From JBCBZH01 sp039815415 (GTDB lineage: Bacteria > Bacteroidota > Rhodothermia > Rhodothermales > Rubricoccaceae), in NCBI GenBank assembly GCA_039815415.1, contig JBCBZH010000092.1:1-13995 (forward strand): a stretch of DNA of 13,995 nt, written 5' to 3'. The stretch's first letter is position 1. The number at the start of each line of letters is the position of its first letter. The notes beneath the pieces are model-generated. The model was not told where the DNA came from and ran no database searches. It was given only the letters and a program-made list of their open reading frames with translations. The position numbers and the translations under genes are program-made. This document shows, piece by piece, positions 6,499 to 12,754 of this stretch.

Positions 6499-6966
6499 CT
6501 ATTCCCTCCCCCCCGGTCCTCGGTCTCCCGTCCGAGACTCTTCCTTCGCGATCCGCATCACCAGCGCGATGATGCCCACCATGCCGAGCGCGGCCCCCAC
6601 AATCACGCCCCACGGCGTTGAGCCCAGCCACCGATCTAGCATCAGGCCCGCCCCAACGAACAAGATCATCGAGCCACCGATCTGAGCGCCCAGGCCAAGG
6701 TAGGGGCCGGCTGCGCGCATTCCATCGCCGTAGCTGTCCCGAAGCGACCGCGAGGACGTGTCCCTGGACCGGTACCGGTCTGAAGGAGCCGCATAGCCTT
6801 CGGTGTCCTCCTCGGGCTGGCGATCGGACCACTTCGCTTCCCAGGCCTTATCGGCCTGCTCCCAGGCATCCGGCTTTTCCGGCCAGTCGCCGGAGGACGC
6901 AGGCTTCGCCACCGGGTTACGCCTCCGGGCTGGCGGCCGCACGACGATCTCCGGCAGGCGCGGCAT
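6499..6966 (-). CDS. atpZ: AtpZ-like membrane protein (ATP synthase accessory subunit)
   Basis: The final 65 or so residues form two membrane helices in the pattern GAQIGGSMILFVGAGLMLDR, then W-G-x-x-V-G-A-A-L-G-M-V. This matches AtpZ/AtpI-type accessory proteins often found just upstream of atp operons; AtpZ of Bacillus has been linked to magnesium or calcium uptake. Ahead lies an unusual hydrophilic stretch of about 80 residues with repeated Trp and acidic residues (DAWEQADKAWEAKWSDRQ). I choose the ATG at 6966 (155 residues). From there the frame has high G/C third positions, while further upstream the overlapping bactofilin frame fits better. A GTG at 6912 (137 residues) is preceded at 9 bases by GGAGG and is a real alternative. 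The chosen start overlaps the bactofilin end by 50 bases. Confidence 0.75.
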   Translation of the reverse strand: MPRLPEIVVRPPARRRNPVAKPASSGDWPEKPDAWEQADKAWEAKWSDRQPEEDTEGYAAPSDRYRSRDTSSRSLRDSYGDGMRAAGPYLGLGAQIGGSMILFVGAGLMLDRWLGSTPWGVIVGAALGMVGIIALVMRIAKEESRTGDRGPGGRE

Positions 6967-7375
6967 CGCGGCGCGGTGCGCGCGCTCCGCCCATCTCGCA
7001 CTTCCCGTTGAAGGTGGCGCCGTCTTCAATCACCAGCTTCTCGGTGCGAATGTCTCCTTCCACGACCGCCGTACCCTTCAGCACGAGCCGCTCGCGGACC
7101 ATCACGCGCCCCTTGACGGTGCCTCCGATCTCCGCCGTTGTGGACGCCACCTCGCCCTCAACCACACCGCCCGGCATCACCATCGTCCGCCCTTGTACCT
7201 CCACATTCCCGTTGACCGTCCCGGAGATGTTGACGTTTCCGCTCGAACGGAGTGTTCCTTCGACCGTCGTGGACTGACCGATGATGTTGTGCTGATCGGC
7301 AGGGTTGGTTGCCATAGGGGTGCGGGATTTCGCCACGGGAGCAGAGGAGTCTGAGTCGTTCCGAAAGAGAGCCAT
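6917..7375 (-). CDS. Bactofilin (polymer-forming cytoskeletal protein)
   Basis: Bactofilins assemble into filaments that localise wall enzymes and shape the cell. The ATG at 7375 gives 152 residues: a disordered N-terminus (MALFRNDSDSSAPVAKSRTP), then the beta-helix core from about residue 31. That core has the repeating pattern of small and hydrophobic residues (TVEGTLRSSGNVNISGTVNG, GEVASTTAEIGGTVKG, LVLKGTAVVEGDI, LVIEDGATFNGKCEM). It ends in an Ala/Arg-rich tail of about 23 residues. The INISG-TVNGNV and GATFNGKC motifs are typical of the family. The frame is open further upstream, but that stretch is Ser/Pro/Cys-rich and unlike the family. The gene begins 37 bases after an M23 peptidase gene and overlaps AtpZ at its 3' end, so all three are probably co-transcribed. 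Confidence 0.93.
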   Translation of the reverse strand: MALFRNDSDSSAPVAKSRTPMATNPADQHNIIGQSTTVEGTLRSSGNVNISGTVNGNVEVQGRTMVMPGGVVEGEVASTTAEIGGTVKGRVMVRERLVLKGTAVVEGDIRTEKLVIEDGATFNGKCEMGGARAPRRDAAPAGDRRAAASPEA

Positions 7376-7412
7376 CGGGGTAGGGCGAGAGCAGCACGGC
7401 GAGCCGGGCGTC

Positions 7413-8321
7413 TCAGGACAGGATGAGGAAAGAAGCCGGGTCCTGGGCGAGTCCGTCGCGCCACAGCTCAAAATGAAGGTGGGGCCCCGACGTGATTTCC
7501 CCCGTGTTTCCGCTCAACGCGACCACCTCCCGGCTTCGCACGCGCTCGCCCGCTCGCTTGAGAAGACGCGCGTTGTGCTTGTAGATCGAAAGATATCCGT
7601 CGGCGTGCTGGACCGCAATCGTGTACCCCCCCGCCTGAGTCCAGTCGGCAAACGTCACGTAGCCATCTCCAATGGAGCGAACCGGCGTCCCTTCGTCCGC
7701 AGCAATGTCAATGGCGAGATGCCCCCGGTTGGCATCGTACCCCCGCGAGAGCACACCAGAGACCGGAGGGAGCGACGGAAGGCGGAGGCCGGACAGATAG
7801 GCTTCCGCCCGCGCCGCGTCAGCTCCCTCGACGCGGGTTTGCAACGACCGAAGGGGAAGCGCAGGGCGGGTGCGGGGCAGGATTTCTCGAGCTGGCGGAG
7901 GCGGCTCTGGCCCGAGTGAATCAGCCGCGAGCGACCCAGAAAACGGCATGTCGGCCTCTCCAACCGGCTCTATGGACACATCTCCTTCCCCTGTAATGAT
8001 GGCCCGAAGCAGGGCGATCTGCTCCTGCTGCACGACCAACGAATCCTCCAAGGCCTCGGCACGAATCGCATTCGACTCGGCAACGTCCCGGAGTTGCTCT
8101 GGAGCCGGACCGTACACCAACCCACGCAGGGGCGTCAGCAGAATCAGCACCACTAGCGCGATGGACGCCAGCACAACACCGATCACGATTGCATACAGCG
8201 AATTCGTCGGCCGCACCTCGTACTGGCGCGGCGCATTCATGGTGTCCGGCTCCAGGAGAATGACCGTACGTGGAGCGCCGGGACGAGAGAATAGATCGCG
8301 GAGAAACTCGAGCATGGACAC
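7413..8321 (-). CDS. Membrane-anchored M23 peptidase (peptidoglycan endopeptidase)
   Basis: Zinc metallopeptidases of this family cut peptide cross-links in peptidoglycan. The 302-residue protein has a cytoplasmic segment of about 40 residues, one membrane helix (about 42-66), a short charged helical stretch (about 75-108), a Pro-rich linker (about 135-165) and the M23 domain (about 185-300). The metal and catalytic motifs are intact: HLAID (His201, Asp205) and HLHFE (His281, His283). It is therefore probably an active enzyme facing the periplasm. It is the first gene of the minus-strand block and diverges from rpsT across 179 bases. Its position 37 bases before bactofilin matches known bactofilin-M23 shape modules. 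An exact 12-mer copy falls in the Pro-rich linker. The start could also be the third codon. Confidence 0.93.
   Translation of the reverse strand: MSMLEFLRDLFSRPGAPRTVILLEPDTMNAPRQYEVRPTNSLYAIVIGVVLASIALVVLILLTPLRGLVYGPAPEQLRDVAESNAIRAEALEDSLVVQQEQIALLRAIITGEGDVSIEPVGEADMPFSGSLAADSLGPEPPPPAREILPRTRPALPLRSLQTRVEGADAARAEAYLSGLRLPSLPPVSGVLSRGYDANRGHLAIDIAADEGTPVRSIGDGYVTFADWTQAGGYTIAVQHADGYLSIYKHNARLLKRAGERVRSREVVALSGNTGEITSGPHLHFELWRDGLAQDPASFLILS
7886..7897 (-). repeat. Dispersed 12-mer, exact copy inside the M23 gene
   Basis: In coding sense CGCCAGCTCGAG; it encodes PAR in the Pro-rich linker PPPPAREI, the same frame as the atpB copy. Confidence 0.8.
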
Positions 8322-8500
8322 TGTCAGGGTGGCACCGATGTTGCAGACACGTGTGTTGTAAACCTGTTAGGCCCTGCGCCTTTCTCTACATCTGCATATG
8401 CGCTCTTCTAACTTAGCGGGTCCCATGCCCTCTACCGGGACTTCTTCGCGAAGCCCCGTTTAGATGCTCACCCTCATGCCGCCCAGCCGGGCGCCCATGT
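8322..8500. promoter_or_regulatory. Divergent intergenic region between the M23 peptidase gene and rpsT
   Basis: The two genes are transcribed away from each other, so this 179-base stretch should hold both promoters. I see no confident -35/-10 or Bacteroidota-type consensus. A small hairpin (GGG, bulged A, CTTC; loop TTCGC; GAAGCCC; 8437-8456) lies in the presumed rpsT leader, about 45 bases before the start. S20 is autoregulated in E. coli, but a link to this hairpin is only speculation. Confidence 0.4.
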
Positions 8501-8755
8501 ATGCCACAGCACAAGTCGGCGGCGAAGCGCGTCCGCCAAGACGCCAAGCGTCGCATTCGTAATCGGTACCACAAGACCCGCGTGCGGTCCCTGATCAAGG
8601 ACCTTCGGGCGACGACGGACAAGAGCGAGGCCGAGGCCAAGCTGAACGTCGTCAAGGCCCAGCTGGATCGGATGGCAGGCAGCCGCCTCGTCCACCCCAA
8701 CAACGCGGCCAACACCAAAAGCCAGCTCGACCGTTACGTCGACTCGCTCGGATAG
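8501..8755 (+). CDS. rpsT: 30S ribosomal protein S20
   Basis: Small primary binding protein of the 16S rRNA in the 30S subunit. The 84-residue sequence is rich in Lys and Arg and has the family's opening MPQHKSAAKRVRQDAKRR followed by RNRYHKTRVRSLIKDLR. The later HPNNAANTKSQLDRYV corresponds to the conserved helical C-terminus with its (H/K)-x-N-x-A-x-x-K-S-x-L pattern. Length is normal (E. coli 87). It is alone on its strand here, divergent from the M23 gene and about 280 bases before an OmpA-family gene. No Shine-Dalgarno is seen; an out-of-frame ATG at 8497 nearly touches the true start. No strong terminator follows it. Confidence 0.97.
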   Translation: MPQHKSAAKRVRQDAKRRIRNRYHKTRVRSLIKDLRATTDKSEAEAKLNVVKAQLDRMAGSRLVHPNNAANTKSQLDRYVDSLG

Positions 8756-9038
8756 CCGACCGCTGGCGGCCCGAGCTGTGCAAGGTCCGGGTTGGATTCG
8801 ATCCCCGAACGCGGAACCGCCTTGCCAGAGTGACGGTTAACGCCCTCCTTTCCTGCTCTCCCTTTCACGTCAATGTCTTGCCTGCGGCATCGGACATAAT
8901 CCCGATTTTCCCGCAGAGAGTTCAGGACCCAGACTGAACGCGCGTTGAGCCTTCGCTTCTAGACCCCAGCCCTTCACTCGGTGTTCGCCGGACGTTCTCT
9001 CCTCCGGCTTGACCCTCTCACCCCCACCCCCTCTCTCC

Positions 9039-10655
9039 ATGCGACAGTACGAGACGTCTATGACCTCGCGTCTGACTCCGATCCTGCTTGGATGTATGGC
9101 GCTTCTGCTTGCTACGGCAGCACAGGCGCAGTCCATCCGATCCAGCGAAACCGTTTACATCACGCTCCGCGGTGGAGCCACCGTGTACGGCGGTGAGCTT
9201 GACCAGACGGCCTCCATTGGCGACATCAATGACGACGGCCAGCTCAACGACAGCAACGGCAGCGATATCGCGTGGCTGTTCCGGGACTTCGGCTATGGCC
9301 TCGGTGCTGAGGTGGGCTACCAGTTCACCCCGTCGCTCGGCTTCGGTCTTGGATTCCAGTTTGCGGACTACGCCAACCTGGATTCGGACTCGTCTCCGAG
9401 CGAAGGCCTGCAGCAGATCAACGAGAATGGCATCATGCCGCAGGTGAACGCCATGTTCCGTTACCTGCCGTTCGCCAACTCGAAGCTGAGCCCATTCATC
9501 AACATGGGTCTGGCTGTAGCGGTCAAGTCGAACGACCCTTCGACGCAGGATCAGAAGTCCTTCGCCTTTGGACCCATCACGGGCCTCGGTGTGGACTACG
9601 TGCTGAATGATCGGATGTCCCTGTTTGCTGGGGCCGATTACTCCTTCTTCTTCCCGGACATTGTCGTTGACGGCGTCGACCCAGGTGGTCAGTCTGAAGG
9701 TGGCGCGAACGGTGACGATACGGACTTCGACATCCTCGGCTTCTACAACGTCGGCCTCAAGTTCAACCTGAAGCCTGCGTACGTCAGCCCGGAGATCGAG
9801 AGCATTCAGTGTCCTGGCACCCTCACCGCGGGTGAGTCGGGCTCGTTCATGGTCATGATCAACGAGGACGCCAACCAGCCTGTCACCACCACGTGGGACT
9901 TCGGCGACGGGATGGGTGGCAACGGGATGACCACGTCCCACACCTTCACGGCACCTGGAACCTACACCGTCATGGCGACGGCCGCCAACCGGGACTCCGA
10001 TTCTGAGTCCTGCCTCGTGACCGTTGTGGAGCCGCAGATTGCACCGGAGATCTCCGGTTGCCGCGCAACCCCGACGCGCGTCAACTCCGGCGACCAGGTG
10101 ACGATCAACGCCAACGTGGTCCAGAACCAGTACATCTCTGGCGAGCCGTCTGTCACGGTTGACTTCGGCGATGGAACGACGGCCAACAGCCTCCCGGCCC
10201 GTCACAGCTACTCGGCAACGGGTACCTACACCGTGACCATCACCGCGACCAATGCATACGGTTCAGAAACGTGCACCATCACGGTCACCGTGGGCGACTC
10301 GTTCTGCGAGCAGATCACGGAGCTGAACCCGGTCTACTTCGAGTACCGCGCAGCCACCCTGACCGCTGACGCCCGGAGCCGCCTTGACGAGAACATCGAG
10401 ATTCTCCGTCGCTGCCCGAGCATCTGTGTCAACACCTTCGCCTACTCCGACGGCCAGGAGGGTGATGCGATGCGGATCTCCCAGCAGCGCGCCGACGCCG
10501 TCCGCGCCTACTACATCGCCAACGGCATCGACGAGAGCCGTGTGACGGCCGAAGGCCGCGGCGTGGATCCTGCCGCCAACCCGAAGGAGGATCCGGGCCC
10601 AGGTGACAGCCGCGCACGTCGTGCGGACTCGATCCCGACCCAGTGCGGGATGTAG
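9039..10655 (+). CDS. Outer-membrane protein: beta-barrel, two PKD domains and a C-terminal OmpA domain
   Basis: The 538-residue protein has a signal peptide ending near ATAAQA-Q. A barrel-like region to about residue 247 shows alternating aromatic and Gly patterns (VTYxT, GYGLGAEVGYQFTPSLGFGL, LKFNLKPAY). Two PKD domains follow: about 250-330 with WDFGDG at 286-291, and about 335-418 with VDFGDGT near 374. The OmpA-like domain (about 423-535) has NPVYFEYRAATLTADAR and QQRADAVRAYY, retaining the Asp and Arg that normally hold diaminopimelate in peptidoglycan. It probably ties the outer membrane to the wall and displays PKD modules. Eight cysteines lie in the mature protein, two per PKD domain and four in the OmpA domain. 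ATG 9039 or 9060 are both possible starts; both keep the signal peptide. A strong terminator follows. Confidence 0.92.
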   Translation: MRQYETSMTSRLTPILLGCMALLLATAAQAQSIRSSETVYITLRGGATVYGGELDQTASIGDINDDGQLNDSNGSDIAWLFRDFGYGLGAEVGYQFTPSLGFGLGFQFADYANLDSDSSPSEGLQQINENGIMPQVNAMFRYLPFANSKLSPFINMGLAVAVKSNDPSTQDQKSFAFGPITGLGVDYVLNDRMSLFAGADYSFFFPDIVVDGVDPGGQSEGGANGDDTDFDILGFYNVGLKFNLKPAYVSPEIESIQCPGTLTAGESGSFMVMINEDANQPVTTTWDFGDGMGGNGMTTSHTFTAPGTYTVMATAANRDSDSESCLVTVVEPQIAPEISGCRATPTRVNSGDQVTINANVVQNQYISGEPSVTVDFGDGTTANSLPARHSYSATGTYTVTITATNAYGSETCTITVTVGDSFCEQITELNPVYFEYRAATLTADARSRLDENIEILRRCPSICVNTFAYSDGQEGDAMRISQQRADAVRAYYIANGIDESRVTAEGRGVDPAANPKEDPGPGDSRARRADSIPTQCGM

Positions 10656-10663
10656 TCCAAATG

Positions 10664-10690
10664 GGATGGGGCTCCTTCGGGGCCTCATCC
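10664..10690 (+). repeat. Stable hairpin just after the stop of the PKD/OmpA gene
   Basis: Twelve bases (10664-10675) pair with 10679-10690 around a TTC loop, with two G-T wobbles; a UUCG-loop form with a bulge is also possible. It starts 8 bases past the stop codon and lacks a following T-run, so it more likely protects the 3' end or assists the true terminator 24 bases further on. Confidence 0.5.
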
Positions 10691-10713
10691 TGAGCCTCGC
10701 GCTCACGTCCTTA

Positions 10714-10748
10714 GGGGCGGCTCACGATCAGGTGGGCCGCCCCTTTTT
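10714..10748 (+). terminator. Rho-independent terminator after the PKD/OmpA gene
   Basis: GGGGCGGC (10714-10721) pairs with GCCGCCCC (10736-10743). The stem extends inward by a G-T pair and CAC/GTG to 12 pairs around the 6-base loop GATCAG. TTTTT follows directly (10744-10748). This is a textbook intrinsic terminator on the plus strand. Confidence 0.9.
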
Positions 10749-10757
10749 CTGTCTCTC

Positions 10758-10789
10758 TCGCCAGCTCGAGCGCACGCCTCGAGCTGGCG
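10758..10789. repeat. Inverted pair of exact 12-mers behind the PKD/OmpA terminator
   Basis: CGCCAGCTCGAG (10759-10770) and CTCGAGCTGGCG (10778-10789) form a perfect 12-pair stem around the 7-base loop CGCACGC. It begins 10 bases after the terminator's T-run. Confidence 0.9.
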
Positions 10790-10949
10790 GGCGGTTCTGG
10801 CATCATGTTGGCTAGCCTGGAATACACCCCTTCCGTCTTCTGCAAGTGAACCCTTGCAGCGTCTGCCCCGCGCGGTTGTTGACGGGCCGGGTTTCAAACG
10901 CCCGCATGAGCCCTTCTCGGCGGTGTGCCGCTCACGATCCAGTGACTCC

Positions 10950-12272
10950 ATGAAACGCCTTTCCTTCCTTCTGAGCCTCTTGCTGGTGGCTCCTGTGGCC
11001 CTCGCGCAGGACACCGGCATCGGAGGCCGCTACAATGGGCTGGACCAACAGACCGAGTCCTCCGCTCCCGGTGTTCGCATCGGCGTCGGCGTCGGCCCGT
11101 CGGTCTACCTCGGCCCAGACATCCTCCATGGCGACGCTGCCGACCAGGATGACATTCGGGAGACTGGGCTCGCCATCACCGGTGAGGTTTCCTTTCCTCT
11201 CGGTTCCGAGCGCCTCTACGGCCGCCTCCTGGGTGGCGTGACCAACCTGGGCGCAGACAGCGAGCGCGCCGATTCTCCTCCAGGCGCCAACCCGTTTCTG
11301 ACGAACCCCAACGCACTTCTCGAGGGCGACCTGATCTTCAACCTGGCATCGTACCGCCGGTCGAATGTGGTGCCGTATCTGTTCTCCGGATTCGGCGCGC
11401 TCATCGCCGATCCGTTTGGGAACGATGATGCTGCCGATGCACTCAACCGAGACAAGACAGCTCTGTTCGTACCAGCCGGACTTGGCGTAGACCTTCGGGT
11501 CTCTCGAAACCTCTCGGTGTTTGGCGAAGCCAGCTACCGCTTCATCCTGAACGAAGTCGGAGCCGAGGAAGCTGGCGCCTTCGTCGCCTCTCTCCAGCGC
11601 GACCCAACGTGTGAGGAAGAGCCCAACAACCCGGACTGCAAGGAGCCCGAGGTTCCGTGTGAGACCGATCCCAATCAGGTCGGGTGCCCAGAAGTGAACC
11701 CTGAAGGCGACAGCACCTTCGACACACGGTTCAACCAGGCTCTCCTCCTGGGTGGCCTCCGACTCGGCTTCGGCAGTGCCCCTCCGGTGGCCGTAGTTCC
11801 TCCGCCGCCGCCGCCCACCCCGCCGGCTCCGCCTGCCCCACGGCCCGATCCGCCGGCTCCGCCACCTCCGCCGCCGCCGGCTCCTGTCTGCGACTTGGTA
11901 GAGCTGAACGCCGCCTACTTCGACTATGGAAGCTCGATGCTGGACAGCAACGCGCGGGCGCTCCTCGACGAGAACGTAGACCTGCTCCTCCGCGACTCCG
12001 CCTGCTGCATCTTCATCGATGGCTACATGGACACGACGGAGTATGACGAGTTCGGGATGGGCCTTGCAGGCCGCCGGGCCCAGGCCGTCTACGATTTCTA
12101 CCTGAGCCGTGGCATCAGCGCCAGCCGTCTCCAGGTTCGCAACCGTGGAGCTGACCTTGCCTCCAATCCGAAGGAAGACCCCGGCAAGGGCGACCGCCGT
12201 GCACGCCGCGTCGAGTCGATCCCGGTGGACTGTGAGCGTTTCGATGCCCTGATCGAGGGCCGCTCCTACTAG
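10950..12272 (+). CDS. OmpA-family outer-membrane protein with Cys repeats and a proline-rich linker
   Basis: The 440-residue product begins with a signal peptide (MKRLSFLLSLLLVAPVALA-Q). A beta-barrel-like region follows to about residue 215, for example GIGVGPSVYLGP and ISRNL-type strands such as VSRNLSVFGEASYRF. Residues 221-246 hold two copies of a C-x8-C acidic motif (CEEEPNNPDC, CETDPNQVGC). A proline-rich linker spans about 278-313. The OmpA-like domain (about 314-430) has NAAYFDYGSSMLDSNAR and GRRAQAVYDFY, with Asp and Arg for peptidoglycan binding. Cysteines 314, 352, 353 and 428 correspond in part to those of the upstream paralogue. The frame is open 96 bases upstream, but only the ATG at 10950 puts the signal peptide at the N-terminus. 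A terminator-like hairpin follows. Confidence 0.92.
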   Translation: MKRLSFLLSLLLVAPVALAQDTGIGGRYNGLDQQTESSAPGVRIGVGVGPSVYLGPDILHGDAADQDDIRETGLAITGEVSFPLGSERLYGRLLGGVTNLGADSERADSPPGANPFLTNPNALLEGDLIFNLASYRRSNVVPYLFSGFGALIADPFGNDDAADALNRDKTALFVPAGLGVDLRVSRNLSVFGEASYRFILNEVGAEEAGAFVASLQRDPTCEEEPNNPDCKEPEVPCETDPNQVGCPEVNPEGDSTFDTRFNQALLLGGLRLGFGSAPPVAVVPPPPPPTPPAPPAPRPDPPAPPPPPPPAPVCDLVELNAAYFDYGSSMLDSNARALLDENVDLLLRDSACCIFIDGYMDTTEYDEFGMGLAGRRAQAVYDFYLSRGISASRLQVRNRGADLASNPKEDPGKGDRRARRVESIPVDCERFDALIEGRSY

Positions 12273-12310
12273 ACCGGAATGCCCGCTTGACTTTCGGAGC
12301 GGCTTTGGCC

Positions 12311-12350
12311 AACGGCCTCGTCCCTGCTGGGGGCGAGGCCGTTCTGGTTT
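12311..12350 (+). terminator. Terminator-like hairpin after the second OmpA-family gene
   Basis: AACGGCCTCGTCCC (12311-12324) pairs fully with 12330-12343 (one G-T pair) around a 5-base loop, giving a 14-pair stem 38 bases past the stop. The following sequence CTGGTTT is only weakly T-rich, so termination is likely but not certain. Confidence 0.65.
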
Positions 12351-12483
12351 CGGCTTCAGCCTCCTATCGACTGCCGGCCTGTGTTCACAACACTGCGTCA
12401 CAGCGCGAGATGTGGCTTGCCATTCGTGTGTATGACTGCGCCTCCCCCACACGCCGGGCGCTTGACCACGCCCTCAGGGTTCT

Positions 12484-12493
12484 CGCCAGCTCG
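12484..12493 (+). repeat. Dispersed 12-mer, 10-base partial copy
   Basis: CGCCAGCTCG preceded by T, matching the first ten bases of the unit. It lies in the gap between the second OmpA-family gene and the kinase. Confidence 0.5.
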
Positions 12494-12607
12494 TTGAGAG
12501 GCCTCGGTCTGCGTCGTGCCAACGCTCCCACGTGTCATCCTCGCCCTAGGCTGAGAATCAGCTACAATCCATCCGTCACCTCGTTGTCTGCACCCTCTAT
12601 CACAGTC

Positions 12608-12619
12608 CTCGAGCTGGCG
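12608..12619 (-). repeat. Dispersed 12-mer, exact copy in the convergent gap
   Basis: CTCGAGCTGGCG followed by A, so the full 13-base form with T at the other end is present. It is inverted relative to the partial copy at 12484. Confidence 0.8.
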
Positions 12620-12754
12620 AACGGTCCACGCCCCTTGCATCCACTCCGCCTCAACGCTACCCCATCCAGTGTCGAGCAGGCGTTTCCTTTGCCATGAATC
12701 GGCGCGTGCCTGAGGTTCTGGCGTTACGGGGGCCTTCGCAAGGCCACTCGCGGC

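Larger units (their letters stand above)
12273..12754. other. Convergent intergenic region; no gene seen
   Basis: This 482-base stretch lies between convergent genes. It holds a long hairpin (12311-12343), a partial and an exact 12-mer copy in opposite orientation (12484 and 12608), and a 6-base inverted repeat with a 3-base loop (12731-12745) just beyond the kinase stop. Open frames in it are Arg/Ser/Pro-rich without family-like features, so I do not call a gene. Confidence 0.6.

Noticed and set aside
8785..8815. tRNA T-arm-like sequence (GGATTCGATCC) after rpsT
   Set aside because: The flanking bases do not form a 5-pair T stem, and no matching acceptor or anticodon arms could be found.
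8895..8900. CATAAT as a -10 box before the PKD/OmpA gene
   Set aside because: No -35 element at suitable spacing and no Bacteroidota-type promoter consensus nearby.
9018..10205. 395-codon minus-strand frame opposite the PKD/OmpA gene
   Set aside because: The plus-strand protein has a signal peptide and known domains; this frame has none.
10932..12452. 506-codon minus-strand frame opposite the second OmpA-family gene
   Set aside because: It carries an Arg-rich run that mirrors the poly-Pro linker; an antisense artefact.
12287..12697. 136-codon frame after the second OmpA-family gene
   Set aside because: It begins inside a terminator-like hairpin, is Arg/Ser/Pro-rich and crosses two 12-mer copies; not protein-like.
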